A stretch of DNA of 64,000 nt from an alpha proteobacterium BAL199 (GCA_000171835.1 ABHC01000004.1:62001-126000), one strand, 5' to 3'; numbered from the stretch's first letter, positions 51,303-60,696 are shown. Program-made: numbers and translations. Notes: generated from the letters alone by a model not told the origin.

Positions 51303-51848
51303 ATGGCAAATCGGAATCGCTGGTCCTATTCGCTGATGGCCGTGCTTGCCGGCTTCGCCCTGCCGGTTCTGACGGCTGATGCCGGAACCGAGGATGTGGC
51401 CTATCCCAAGGGGTTCGAGACCGAGTTCCTGCGCTATGCGACCAAGGACAAGGCCGATCGGAAGATCACCCGGTTCTTCTACATCAACCGCGACGCCTAT
51501 GAAACGGCCAAGGCGGATGCGCCATTGCCGTACGGCACCGTGCTGGTGATGGAGGATCACAAGGCGCGGCTCGGTGCCGGTGACGCCCCGGTGCTCGATG
51601 CCGATGGAGCACTCCTCCCGACCGATGCGGTCGCCGGGGTGTTCGTGATGGAAAAGCGTCAGGGCTGGGGCGCGCAGTATCCGGAAGCGACCCGCAACGG
51701 CGAGTGGGAGTACGCCTGGTTCGCCGCCGACGGGGCGCGGCGCACCGACAAGACGATGGACCGCTGCTTCGAGTGCCATAAGCCGCAGGCCTCAAGCGAC
51801 TACACCTTCATCACCATGGACGCCCTGAAACGCCTGAAGGCCAAGTGA
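51303..51848 (+). CDS. Cytochrome P460-family protein
   Basis: 181 aa, GGGAGG upstream. A Sec signal peptide (LMAVLAGFALPVLTADAG) precedes a cytochrome P460 domain: YPKGFETEFLRYATKDKADR, then VFVMEKRQGWGAQYP and the single haem-binding CFECH near the C-terminus. P460 proteins oxidise hydroxylamine or NO in the periplasm, or bind NO (cytochrome c'-beta). The heme-crosslinking Lys of true P460 cannot be assigned with certainty. Single gene. Confidence 0.85.
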   Translation: MANRNRWSYSLMAVLAGFALPVLTADAGTEDVAYPKGFETEFLRYATKDKADRKITRFFYINRDAYETAKADAPLPYGTVLVMEDHKARLGAGDAPVLDADGALLPTDAVAGVFVMEKRQGWGAQYPEATRNGEWEYAWFAADGARRTDKTMDRCFECHKPQASSDYTFITMDALKRLKAK

Positions 51849-51891
51849 CGCCGGGCTTGCGCGGCGACCCGGCGGCGGTCATACCCGCCGC

Positions 51892-52542
51892 ATGGACGAG
51901 CCTGCCCGCACGCGTCGCCGCCTGCCGTCGGCCGAACGCCTGGCGGCCCTGATCGAGGGCGCCGCCACGGCGTTTGCCGAGGATGGATTCGGCGTCACGA
52001 CCCGGGAGTTGGCGCGGCGTATGGGCGTGACCCAGGCCCTGCTCTATAAGCACTTTTCGTCCAAGGACGCACTGATCGACGCGGTTCTGGAACGGCGCTT
52101 CCTGGCCGAGCGCAGCGGGCCGAACCCCGGGCTGCTGGACGGCTCCGGGCCGCTGGAAGATCGGATTGCCGCGTTCTACACCGACTTCGTGAACCGGGCG
52201 ACGCGCGAGAACCTGCGCCTGTTCCTGCGGGCATCACTGGATGGCATCAATCTGCCGGTCCGGTACCGCTCGCGTCTGGACCAGCGCTATCTGCTGCCGA
52301 TGCTGGGGGCGCTGCGCCGGGAAGCGGGGTTACCCGACCTTGAGTCCCTGCAGGTCGCCTCGGAGGAGCGGGAACTGGCCGTCATGCTGCACGGCGCCCT
52401 GGTGTTCACCCTGATCCGCCGCGACGTCTACCGCGTGGCGTTTCCGGTCAGCCATCCGGACATCGTCGCGCTGCAGGCCCGGGTCTATGCCGTTGGAGCG
52501 GTCGCGGAGATGCGCCGGCTGCACGCCGAGCGGGCTGGCTGA
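51892..52542 (+). CDS. TetR/AcrR-family transcriptional regulator
   Basis: 216 aa. N-terminal helix-turn-helix: LIEGAATAFAEDGFGVTTRE then MGVTQALLYKHFSSKDALID. The C-terminal ligand domain is unassigned. Targets unknown; the cupin and P460 neighbours are candidates by position only. Confidence 0.93.
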   Translation: MDEPARTRRRLPSAERLAALIEGAATAFAEDGFGVTTRELARRMGVTQALLYKHFSSKDALIDAVLERRFLAERSGPNPGLLDGSGPLEDRIAAFYTDFVNRATRENLRLFLRASLDGINLPVRYRSRLDQRYLLPMLGALRREAGLPDLESLQVASEERELAVMLHGALVFTLIRRDVYRVAFPVSHPDIVALQARVYAVGAVAEMRRLHAERAG

Positions 52543-52656
52543 CCCGACGCCCCGAGCGAATGCAGTCGTTCCCAGCGCGCGCCTTGCGTCGCTGCGGAGA
52601 CTGGCTATGTGTTCGACGTACCGAATTATCGTTCGATTCAGCGAAGGATGACGTTT

Positions 52657-53133
52657 GTGAGCCACGATCATCACCACGCCCCGACAGACTGGAAGCACGA
52701 CGGCATCAGGGTGATCCCGGGCGACCAACTGGACACCAACACTGCCCAGACACCGGGGATGAACCGAGCGGCCGCCATCAACTTTGCCCGCGTCGGCGCC
52801 CAGAAGCTGTGGGCCGGGACGGTCAAGATCCATCCGAACGCAAAGACCGGTGCGCATCACCACGGCGAACTGGAGAGTGTGATCTACGTGGTCAGCGGCC
52901 GAGCCCGCATGCGCTGGGGCGAGAAGCTGGAATTCGTCGCCGAGGCGGGCCCCGGCGATTTCATCTTCGTGCCGCCGTTCGTGCCGCACCAGGAGATCAA
53001 CGCCTCGACGGACGAACCGCTGGACTGCGTGCTGGTGCGCAGCGACGGCGAGAGCGTGGTAGTCAACCTGGACATCGACCCGGTGGAGAAGCCGGAAGCC
53101 GTGAAATGGATCGACCCGATCCACCGCAGCTAA
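52657..53133 (+). CDS. Cupin-domain protein
   Basis: 158 aa from GTG 52657, chosen because GAAGGA lies 8 bases upstream; ATG 52648 is possible. Cupin motif 1 TGAHHHGELESVIYVVSGRA supplies two His and a Glu, motif 2 PGDFIFVPPFVPHQEIN the last His, so a mononuclear metal site is likely. The His-rich start (SHDHHH) may also bind metal. Reaction unknown. Confidence 0.85.
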   Translation: MSHDHHHAPTDWKHDGIRVIPGDQLDTNTAQTPGMNRAAAINFARVGAQKLWAGTVKIHPNAKTGAHHHGELESVIYVVSGRARMRWGEKLEFVAEAGPGDFIFVPPFVPHQEINASTDEPLDCVLVRSDGESVVVNLDIDPVEKPEAVKWIDPIHRS

Positions 53134-53263
53134 GGATGACCTGGGGGCGTCGGCTCCTCATATTGTGAATGCGCGGCGAACCGCGCCTGACCGACACTCC
53201 GCCGAATATCCATCTCAGGCGATCCAACCGGACCGTCCTTTCAATGCCAACGGGAGGCATACT

Positions 53264-53956
53264 GTGCTGAAATTCTTCTACAATACCGGCCCGAACCCCA
53301 CCAAGGTGGCCCTGCTCCTCGAAGAGCTGGAGATTCCCTACGAGGCGATCCCGGTCGACACCCGCAAGGGCGAGCAGTTCAAGCCGGAGTATCTGGCGAT
53401 CAACCCGAACGCCAAGGCGCCGACCATCGTCGACGGCGACGTGACGGTGTTCGACAGCAACGCCATCCTGCTGTACCTCGCCGAGAAGCACGGCAAGTTC
53501 CTGCCGGCCAACACGCCGAAGGCGCGCGGCGACCTGCTGTCCTGGCTGATGTTCATCGCGACCGGCATTGGCCCGTACTCCGGCCAGGCGGTGCACTTCA
53601 AGCGCATGGCGCCGGAGAAGCTGCCCTACGCCATCAACCGCTACGATTTCGAGGCCGAGCGCCACTACGGCATCCTCGACGCGCAGCTCGGCAAGGGGCG
53701 CTACATGCTGGGCGACACCTACACGATCGTCGACATGGGCGTGTGGGGCTGGGCTCGGCTGTTGGGCTTCGTCATGGAAGACGGCGCCCTCGACAAGTTC
53801 CCGAACCTGAAGCGTCTGATGGATGAGATTGGCGCTCGTCCGGCCGCTGCCCGCGCGCTGGCGGTGAAGGACAAGGCTGGCCACGCCTTCAAGGCCGAGC
53901 TGGACGCCGAGGCCAAGAAGTTCATGTTCCCGCAGAACGCCCGCATCGGCCTCTGA
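53264..53956 (+). CDS. Glutathione S-transferase (YghU/Ure2p-like)
   Basis: 230 aa from GTG 53264, with GGGAGG 7 bases upstream. Thioredoxin-like domain LKFFYNTGPNPTKVALLLEE with N-T-G-x-N-P in the active-site loop, DSNAILLYLAEKHGKFLP binding glutathione, then a helical domain with YTIVDMGVWGWARL (N-capping box). Members conjugate or reduce via glutathione; substrate unknown. Confidence 0.92.
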   Translation: MLKFFYNTGPNPTKVALLLEELEIPYEAIPVDTRKGEQFKPEYLAINPNAKAPTIVDGDVTVFDSNAILLYLAEKHGKFLPANTPKARGDLLSWLMFIATGIGPYSGQAVHFKRMAPEKLPYAINRYDFEAERHYGILDAQLGKGRYMLGDTYTIVDMGVWGWARLLGFVMEDGALDKFPNLKRLMDEIGARPAAARALAVKDKAGHAFKAELDAEAKKFMFPQNARIGL

Positions 53957-53969
53957 TACGATTGGATGT

Positions 53970-53995
53970 GGCCCTCGCCGTTCCCGGCGGGGGCC
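53970..53995. terminator. Hairpin between convergent GST and FG-GAP genes
   Basis: GGCCCTCGCCG, loop TTCC, CGGCGGGGGCC: 11-bp stem with one G:U pair. No T tract. Confidence 0.45.
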
Positions 53996-54010
53996 GCCTC
54001 CGCGCTTGTC

Positions 54011-54829
54011 CTAGTTCTTGATCTCGAACACGGTGCCGTCCTCAAGCGGAACGGCCACAGCGCCGGAACCGGTGATGCGAATCTGATCTCCGACCCGCGT
54101 CGGCAAGGGATGGCGGGACAGCACGCGAAGGCCGCTTGAGAACGTCACGAACACCACTTGCCGGCGGGTCACGTCCGGGACCGCGAGATCGGTGACCCCG
54201 TTTCCATCGCGATCGACCGCCAATGCCAGCGACAGAACGCGCGAGCCGATGGCGTGGCTCGAATACCCCGCCTGCGGGCCTCCTTTGCGCACTAGCCGCC
54301 CATTCAGCAGAGCGAGCAACTCCAGAACCCCGCTGAGATGCGGTGTCCGCACGACAGCGATGGATCGTGTTCCGTCGCCGAGGAAATCGGCGATCGCAGC
54401 GATCGAGAGCCAGCGATTGCGCTGCCCGATCGGCTCGCTGGCGGCGATCTCGACCAGCGCCCCCGAGTTCACCGCGTAAACGGCCACGGCGGCACCGGTG
54501 TCGAGGTCGGAGCGGATGGTCACCACCTCGTTGCGGCCGTCACCATCGAGGTCTGCCAAGCGCGGCGTGATGTCCTCGAACACCTGACGGTGCGGCAGAA
54601 CGTGCTCGTGCCGTATGCCTTCATGGTCGAGCACCACGAGGCTGCCGGCCTCGACGGCATCGCCGAGCACGCCATGTCCATAGCGATCGGTCGGCCGTTC
54701 GTACCAGGCCCGCACCGCACCCTGGCCGCTCTCCATCGCCACGCCGCCATCAGGCAAGGGCTGGGCGGATACCGACGCGATCGGCCAGCCGACGGTCATC
54801 AGAACAAGAAGGGCGATCCGGGCCTGCAT
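54011..54829 (-). CDS. Secreted FG-GAP/VCBS-repeat protein
   Basis: 272 aa. Signal peptide ending SVSAQP; then beta-propeller-like repeats with calcium-type loops LADLDGDGRNEVV and AVDRDGNGVTDLAV, and a weaker one at IADFLGDGTRSIAVV. Such repeats form integrin-like propellers in exported proteins; function unknown. The gene starts only 34 bases from the left end of IS copy 2, so its promoter has probably been replaced. Confidence 0.8.
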   Translation of the reverse strand: MQARIALLVLMTVGWPIASVSAQPLPDGGVAMESGQGAVRAWYERPTDRYGHGVLGDAVEAGSLVVLDHEGIRHEHVLPHRQVFEDITPRLADLDGDGRNEVVTIRSDLDTGAAVAVYAVNSGALVEIAASEPIGQRNRWLSIAAIADFLGDGTRSIAVVRTPHLSGVLELLALLNGRLVRKGGPQAGYSSHAIGSRVLSLALAVDRDGNGVTDLAVPDVTRRQVVFVTFSSGLRVLSRHPLPTRVGDQIRITGSGAVAVPLEDGTVFEIKN

Positions 54830-55350
54830 CCGCAGTGTCTCCTGTCGGGTCTACCCGCCAATCGGTGTTGTCACGTTAACGTGCCTGAGGTTGCGGGTTC
54901 AATGATCCGGGCGTAGGCGGTGTCGATGCAAACAGAGAAAATCAGCTACAAGCGCCACCGCTTTCCGCCTCAGATTATTTCTCATGTTGTCTGGCTCTAC
55001 GCCCGGTTCAACTTGAGCCTGCGCGAGGTCGAGGAGCTTATGCTGGAACGTGGTGTGGACGTTTCGTATGAGACGATCCGGCGCTGGACCGTCAAGTTCG
55101 GTCCCCGGATCGCCCACGTTCTGCGGCGACGGCAGCCTCGCCCTGGTGATGTTTGGCATCTGGACGAAGTCGTCGTGAAGATCGCGGGCCGGTCATACTG
55201 GCTGTGGCGCGCCGTCGACCAACACGGTGTCGTTCTTGAGGAAATCTTACAATCGAAGCGAGACAAGCGCGCTGCAAAGCGGCTTTTGATCAAGCTGATG
55301 AAACGTTGGGGCTTCGTGCCCAAAAGGATCATTACGGACAAACTGCGCTC

Positions 55351-55354
55351 ATAT
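55351..55354 (+). repeat. Target duplication ATAT, left
   Basis: ATAT at 55351-55354 and 56932-56935 flanks the nested element. Because the element ends resemble the target, the duplicated stretch could be read as up to 9 bp (GCTCATATG). Confidence 0.7.
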
Positions 55355-56931
55355 GAGGCTGTTGCAGAATCACCGGTTCCACCGACGATCTCCGCTTGAC
55401 CCACTGACGGGGTCCTGATTCCGTTGGGAGAGGCAATTTGAAGGGGGGGGAGATGGCAAATTTTTACCGAGAACCAGATCGTAGGCAGCGGTTTCTTCTG
55501 CCGGTGGACATGGCGGATTGGGTTCCGGACACAGACCTCGTGCACCTTCTTCTGGATGCCGTGGGTTTGATGGATCTATCGGCATTCGAGACGCACTACC
55601 GGAAGCGTGGGTCGGGAGCGCCACCGTTCGCGCCGAGGATGATGGTTAGTCTCCTTGTTTATGCGTATGCGAACGGGCAACGCTCAAGCCGCAAGATCGA
55701 GCGCCTGTGCGTGCGGGATGCTGGGTTTCGGACGATCGTGTGCGCCGAGGTTCCCGACCACAGCGTGATAGCGCGGTTCCGCAAGCGGCACCGGGGCGAC
55801 CTGGAGACCCTGTTCGTGGAGGTCCTGAAGCTGTGTCATGCGGCGGGGCTGGTGCGGTTGGGCGTGGTGGCGCTGGATGGGACCAAGGTGAAGGCAAATG
55901 CGTCGCTTGCGGCGAACCAGACCTCGAAGTCCCTGGAGGCGGAGGTTGCCGCCATGCTGTCGGAGGCCGAGGCGATCGATGCCGCCGAGGACGGGATGTT
56001 CGGGGAGGGCCGAGGTGACGATGTTCCCGTCGGGCTGAGGAAGCCGTCAGATCGGCTGTCCCGTCTTCGCTCCTGTCATGAACGTCTCTTGCGCGAAGCC
56101 GACCATCAACGGGTCGAGCAGCAGGAGAAGATCAACGCCCGGATTGCCGAGGAAAAGGCGAACGGAAAAGCCAAACGCGGGCGGAAGCCGAAGACAGCCG
56201 AGGCGGTTGTCAAGGAAGAGGCCAAGGCCAACGTGAGCGACCCGGACAGCCGGATCATGAAGAGCCGCAAGGGATATCTCCAGGGGTACAATGCCCAGGC
56301 GGTGGTGACGGCGGACCAGATCATCCTCGCCACCGATGTGACGAACCAGGCCAACGACGTTCGCCAACTGGCCCCGATGATTGCCCGGACCCTGACGATG
56401 ATGGAGGCGGTGACCGGCGACGAGGCGGTGCTGGGGGTTGGCCTGTTTGACGCGGGCTATTGGTCTGACGAGAACGCGGCCACGGAAACAGCGGAATGCG
56501 AATACCTGATCGCCACCACTAAGGATTGGAAGCAGCGCAAGGCGATGCGTGATGCTCCACCACCCCGGGGCCGTATACCCAGGGACATGAGTGCCCGTGA
56601 CCAGATGGAGCGTAAGCTCCTGACCCAACGGGGCCGAAAACTTTACCGGCTGCGCGGCCAGACCGTGGAACCGGTGTTCGGGCAAATGAAGGAGACCCAG
56701 GGCGCAGACGGATTCATGATGCGCGGGGAGCAGGAGACCCAGGGTGAATGGAACCTGCACTGCGCCGCCCACAACATCAAAAAACTACACTCGGAGTCCG
56801 TCCGCAGAGGAAGAAAGGGTGGAAAATGGCTCTTGAACTGAAGCAATTGGACAAGAAAAATGCCGTCTGAGGGCAAAATCACCGGATAGCTGCTTCATGC
56901 CGTCAAGCCAGACTCATTCAGCAACAGGCTC
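55355..56931 (+). mobile_element. IS1182-family insertion sequence (1577 bp)
   Basis: Ends GAGGCTGTTGCAGAAT and, inverted, GAGCCTGTTGCTGAAT match at 14 of 16 bases. One transposase gene. Inserted into copy 2 of the IS6 element within CTCATATG. Intact, so it could still move. Confidence 0.88.
55453..56841 (+). CDS. IS1182-family DDE transposase
   Basis: 462 aa from ATG 55453 (a TTG five codons earlier with GGGAGAGG is an alternative). N-terminal FYREPDRRQRFLLPVDMADW is the DUF772-type start; catalytic D in VVALDGTKVKANAS, D in LFDAGYWSDENA and E in VEPVFGQMKETQGAD. A Lys/Glu-rich insertion occupies about residues 210-260. Full length for the family. Confidence 0.93.
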   Translation: MANFYREPDRRQRFLLPVDMADWVPDTDLVHLLLDAVGLMDLSAFETHYRKRGSGAPPFAPRMMVSLLVYAYANGQRSSRKIERLCVRDAGFRTIVCAEVPDHSVIARFRKRHRGDLETLFVEVLKLCHAAGLVRLGVVALDGTKVKANASLAANQTSKSLEAEVAAMLSEAEAIDAAEDGMFGEGRGDDVPVGLRKPSDRLSRLRSCHERLLREADHQRVEQQEKINARIAEEKANGKAKRGRKPKTAEAVVKEEAKANVSDPDSRIMKSRKGYLQGYNAQAVVTADQIILATDVTNQANDVRQLAPMIARTLTMMEAVTGDEAVLGVGLFDAGYWSDENAATETAECEYLIATTKDWKQRKAMRDAPPPRGRIPRDMSARDQMERKLLTQRGRKLYRLRGQTVEPVFGQMKETQGADGFMMRGEQETQGEWNLHCAAHNIKKLHSESVRRGRKGGKWLLN

Positions 56932-57231
56932 ATATGGGGCCGCCAAGCGCGAGGTCGCGCCTGGCCTTGATCATTGGTCACACAAGGGGCTCAATAACCG
57001 CGCCGAGAACAGCCACTTGCCCTTCCGAAAACGAGAGCGGGTGATGCAAGGCTTCCGATCACCGGGTGGATTACAACGCTTCGTGTCTATGCAATCCGCA
57101 ACCCGCAATCGTTACTCTGTCCCAGCCCGCCGTCGTTCCGCCCTCACCATTCGCTACCATCGGCTCGAAGCGTTCGAAGCTTGGAAATCCGCGGCACATG
57201 CCGCTTGATCAACGACCGGCATGCCAACTTG

Positions 57232-58044
57232 CTAACTCGACGAGTTAACGTGACAACACCCGATGAGGTGTTCGAGGGCTTGTCCGATTTCGTCGCGGCG
57301 CTCGATCTCTATCGTATTGTCGTACTTGCCCTTGGCGATCTCGCTCATCGCGGCGATCAAGCGTTCAAGCGGTCGTGAAATTGCCCGGATGGTCGAAATG
57401 CCGATGAACGCTCCAACGATCACGCCTCCGGTCAGCAGGGCCAGCGTGACGAAGAACGCAATGGTGAACGTCGCCGTCGCCGCCGCATACTCCTGGGCCG
57501 CCACATCGGTCTGCAGAACCATGAGTTTCTCGGCTTCCGGTTTGGCCACTTCATAGAGAGGCACGACGGTCTTGGTTACAAAATCGTCCAGTTCTGCGTA
57601 GTTCCGGGCACCCAGCATTACCAGGGCCGGGCGCAGGCCGTTCTCGACAAACGACTTGCGGGCTTTTTGGTAGGCGGCGGCGATGACGGCCTCTTCGGGG
57701 GTCAGGTAGGTCGACATGTAGACCTTCCAGATCTCGCCGATCCTGGAAATGTTCCGGTCGACCTTCTCGGAAACTGTTGCTGGATCGAACGCATGGCCGG
57801 CACTGCCGTCGCTGGCGGCCTGATACAGCGCAAGAATGTTTGCGCTCATGCGGTTGTTGATGTCGGCAATCTGTCCCAAGGGGACCGTTCGGTCGTCATA
57901 GACCGTTCGCAGCTTTCCATTCGAGTAATCGGCGGTCAGGAGTCCGACGGCTCCGACGACGAGCAAGCCACCCATCAGGGTCGCGATCAATGTTATCAGT
58001 CTCGCCCTGATGGTGCCGGTCAGTTTTTTGGTCAATGCACTCAT
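57232..58044 (-). pseudogene. Methyl-accepting chemotaxis protein truncated after HAMP by IS
   Basis: From ATG 58044 (AAAGGA upstream) 261 codons are native, then 9 come from the IS right end. Membrane helix 1 (LITLIATLMGGLLVVGAVGL), a four-helix-bundle sensor with YDDRTVPLGQIADINNRMSAN, helix 2 (FTIAFFVTLALLTGGVIVGA), HAMP (RPLERLIAAMSEIAKGKYDN, RRDEIGQALEHL). The methylation helices and signalling hairpin are missing, so it cannot drive CheA. Confidence 0.88.
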
Positions 58045-58478
58045 CGTGAAATCCTTTCGGCGCCGGAGCCGGACGCATCCTGTCCGGTCCACGCGAGTGT
58101 TTCTCCGCAGTGAGCGCTGGAGACGCGATATTGTTCTTGGGAACAGTAATGGTTAGTTTGCTAACAAGTTGTTTATTTTGCGATGGCAAGCGTCAAATTT
58201 AAAAGATATTGTATTGGTTGAATAACGGCGCTCAATATATCAAAAATAGATCTCTTGACCTGTGCCTGCTGTGTTCATGTCCGTTGAGATCAGCCGTCAA
58301 CGCGTCAGGATAAGTTCGCGTCAACGGGCAATCCTCCGTTGACAACGGGAACCTTGTTCGGGGCGAGTCGAAATCAGGGAACCGTAAACGGCGCTCGGAC
58401 GGCGGCCTGAATCTGGCGTGCGGCAACCGGCCATGGGGGTCTGCTTTGCAGACCGCTCCACGACCGAACAGGCCTCGT
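58045..58478. other. AT-rich intergenic region
   Basis: About 430 bases without a gene. 58130-58260 is far richer in A+T than the rest of the window and holds two small perfect dyads, TGTTC-TTGG-GAACA and GTTAG-TTTG-CTAAC, in the presumed promoter region of the truncated MCP. No tRNA seen. Confidence 0.5.
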
Positions 58479-58763
58479 TCAGGCGATCAGGCTGCCGGTG
58501 GCGAGCACCCGGTTCTTCACCAGCGGTCCGGCGAACTTCGAGAACTCGGCCATGAAATCGGCGGTCTTGTGGGCGTCGAACGCGGCGGCGTCCTTGTAAA
58601 CTTCCCAAAGATGGAACGAGGCGGGGTTTTCATGGTCGCGGCTGATCGAGAAACCGAGGCAACCGGATTGGGTCAGGCTGTTCTTGGCGTGCTGCTTGAT
58701 CCGCTCGGCGAACGTGTCGGCGTCCTTCGGATCGACCACCAAGTTGACGGCAACAATATACAC
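58479..58763 (-). CDS. Antibiotic-biosynthesis-monooxygenase (quinol monooxygenase-like) protein
   Basis: 94 aa from GTG 58763 with GAGGAG upstream; the longer open frame reaching 59459 overlaps the next gene and is not real. ABM domain: VAVNLVVDPKDADTFAERI, CLGFSISRDHENPASFHLWE and AFDAHKTADFMAEFSKFAGP. Dimeric ferredoxin-like fold, as in YgiN; possible roles are quinol oxidation or dehydration without cofactor. Confidence 0.87.
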   Translation of the reverse strand: MYIVAVNLVVDPKDADTFAERIKQHAKNSLTQSGCLGFSISRDHENPASFHLWEVYKDAAAFDAHKTADFMAEFSKFAGPLVKNRVLATGSLIA

Positions 58764-58798
58764 GGCTCTCTCCTCAATCTGTTCGGTTCGTGCAAACG

Positions 58799-59551
58799 TC
58801 AGTCTGCCACATCGCGCCGTGCCGGCACCGTGGCCCGGCCGCGGCTCGGCAGGAGCGCGCGGGCACGCGCCATCACCGGCTTGCGGTCGCGGCGGACCGC
58901 GTAGACTTCCTTCTGCGCCTCGATCATGACGGCACCGGCGAAGGTGGTAAACCACCGGTGACCGACCTGTTCCAACGCCGAGGCGGAACGGATCACCAGA
59001 CCGGAGGTGTAAGGCGGGGCGTACAGGGCGTGGACGGTCCGGGTCGGGGTGAAGCGGCTGTCGCGCAGCACCCGCGACAATTGCGAAACCGTGTAGGGCT
59101 GGCCGTGACCGAACGGGGTGTGGTCGAAGCGGGCCCACAGGCCGCGCCGGTTCGGCGCCACCGCCAGCAGACGGCCGTTGCCGGCCAACACACGCCAGGC
59201 CTCGGCCATCATGGCGGCGCGCTGCTCGGTGGTTTCCAGCGCGTGCACCAGCAGGATGCGGTCGATCGAGGCGTCCTCGAACGGCAACTCGGCCTCGTCG
59301 ACCAGCAGCGAGGCGTTCGGTCCCTCGGGCGGCCAGTGCAGCACACCCTGCTGCGCCGGCATCGCCGCAATCACCCGCTCGGCCTCGCCGCGGTACAGCC
59401 GCAGGTACGGCACGGCGTACCCGATACCGAGCAGCGATTGGCCGCGCAGGTTCGGCCACAGTTCGCGCAGCCGCCGCCGGATCATCCGGCGCGCGAGCAC
59501 CCCCAGCGGGCCGTTGTAGAAGTCGCGCAGTTCGACAGCGTCCAAATACAT
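58799..59551 (-). CDS. Class I SAM-dependent methyltransferase
   Basis: 250 aa from ATG 59551 (MYLDAVELRDFYNGPLG). SAM motif I is SLLGIGYAVPYL, short of the usual G-x-G-x-G, then the strand ASIDRILLVHALE and GRLLAVAPNRRGLWAR. This layout (R-x-F-Y at the start, W-P-N-L-R) is seen in alphaproteobacterial methyltransferases that are usually encoded next to gloB, which is also close here. Substrate unknown. Confidence 0.82.
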   Translation of the reverse strand: MYLDAVELRDFYNGPLGVLARRMIRRRLRELWPNLRGQSLLGIGYAVPYLRLYRGEAERVIAAMPAQQGVLHWPPEGPNASLLVDEAELPFEDASIDRILLVHALETTEQRAAMMAEAWRVLAGNGRLLAVAPNRRGLWARFDHTPFGHGQPYTVSQLSRVLRDSRFTPTRTVHALYAPPYTSGLVIRSASALEQVGHRWFTTFAGAVMIEAQKEVYAVRRDRKPVMARARALLPSRGRATVPARRDVAD

Positions 59552-59601
59552 GGCGCGGAGGGTACCCGTCGCCTCGCCCGCCGTCACCCGCGACGGCGGA
59601 G

Positions 59602-60696
59602 TTATGCCACCCGGTACTGCTTGATCACGTCCGGGTCGGGATCCAGGCCGAGGCCGGGGCCGTTCGGGACCCGGAACGCGCCGTTCACCGGGTTGATCCA
59701 GTCGCCGTACAGGCTGGCTTCCGGGGTTACATAGAATCGCTCCACCAGGCCGGGGTTCGGCATGGCCGACGCCAGTTGCAGGGTGGCGAGGAAACCCGGG
59801 CCGAAATACGGCGAGTGCGGCATGACCTGCACGCCGGCGGCCTCGCACAGGGCGACAACCTTGCGGAACTCGGTGACGCCACCGACCTTGGTGACGCTCG
59901 GCTGGGCATAGTCGATGGCGCCGGCCTCGATCGCCTGGGCGAACTGGAACGAGGTGCACCAGTTCTCGCCGGCGGCCACCGCCACCCCGGTCTCGCCGCG
60001 CACCCGGGCAAGCGAGTTGAAATCCTCCGGCGGGAACACCGGTTCCTCCAGCCAGTGCAGTTCGAACTGGTCGAGCTTGCGGGCCATGCGGATCGCCTGC
60101 TCGGGCGTCCACGGGCAGTTGACGTCGACCATGATCGGTATCGATTCGCCTGCAACCTCACGGGCCGCGCCGACCTCCACCTCGCCGATCTCGTGCAGCT
60201 TGATGTACTCGTAACCCTCGTCCAAGGAACGCCAGACGTCGGCCATGACCTTCTCCTTGTCGCGCAGAATGAACAGCGACGAGTAGGCGGGCAGGGTTCG
60301 GTCTGTGGTGCCGCCCAGCAGGGTGGCCAGCGGTAGCCCGGCGGCCTTGCCGGCGATGTCCCACAGCGCGATGTCGAGCCCGGACAGCGCGAACAGGGTG
60401 ATGCCGTAGCGCCCAAACAGATGGAACTTCTGCTGCAACCGGTGGTTCAGCCCGGCGATGTCGCGGGCGTCCTGGCCGATCGCGGCCGGCTTGACCATGT
60501 GCTCGACCGCCGCCACCACCGACTCCCGGCAATGATAGGAGAAGGCGTCACCCCAACCGACGATACCGGTGTCGGTGGTTACCTTGACCAGGCAGAAGTC
60601 GAGCGCCGGCCAGCCGCCGGCGGTGACGTCGCGGTCGGAACCGGCGTGGTTGAACGGCATGCGCAGCGGCACCGCCTCGACGTTTGCGATCTTCAT
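59602..60696 (-). CDS. Mandelate racemase/muconate-lactonizing enzyme family protein
   Basis: 364 aa from ATG 60696 (GAGGAG upstream). Enolase-superfamily capping domain (MKIANVEAVPLRMPFNHAG) plus barrel. YEYIKLHEIG has the K-x-H motif; metal ligands are D in IMVDVNCPW, E in HWLEEPVFPPED and E in AAGENWCTS; the C-terminal His is probably in VMPHSPYFGPG. Most likely a sugar-acid dehydratase or racemase. Confidence 0.9.
   Translation of the reverse strand: MKIANVEAVPLRMPFNHAGSDRDVTAGGWPALDFCLVKVTTDTGIVGWGDAFSYHCRESVVAAVEHMVKPAAIGQDARDIAGLNHRLQQKFHLFGRYGITLFALSGLDIALWDIAGKAAGLPLATLLGGTTDRTLPAYSSLFILRDKEKVMADVWRSLDEGYEYIKLHEIGEVEVGAAREVAGESIPIMVDVNCPWTPEQAIRMARKLDQFELHWLEEPVFPPEDFNSLARVRGETGVAVAAGENWCTSFQFAQAIEAGAIDYAQPSVTKVGGVTEFRKVVALCEAAGVQVMPHSPYFGPGFLATLQLASAMPNPGLVERFYVTPEASLYGDWINPVNGAFRVPNGPGLGLDPDPDVIKQYRVA

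Larger units (their letters stand above)
54926..57208 (+). pseudogene. IS6-family transposase split by the nested element
   Basis: The 5' part (to 55354) keeps the HTH and the first two catalytic Asp (WHLDEVVV, IITDKLRSY); the 3' part (from 56936) keeps the Glu (NRAENSHLP). The interruption falls just after codon RSY, so no active protein can be made from this copy, although its ends could be used in trans by copy 1. Confidence 0.93.
54864..57260 (+). mobile_element. IS6-family element copy 2, interrupted by an IS1182-family element
   Basis: Same 17-bp ends as copy 1. Removing the 1577-bp nested element and one 4-bp duplication leaves 816 bp, exactly copy 1, with a single silent difference. 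Flanks CGCCAATC and CGATGAGG do not match, so no target duplication. Left neighbour is the FG-GAP gene; the right end cuts a chemotaxis receptor. Confidence 0.93.

Noticed and set aside
59552-60112. Long 5' extension of the methyltransferase at 58799
   Set aside because: It overlaps the enolase-superfamily gene in another frame and has no start signal.
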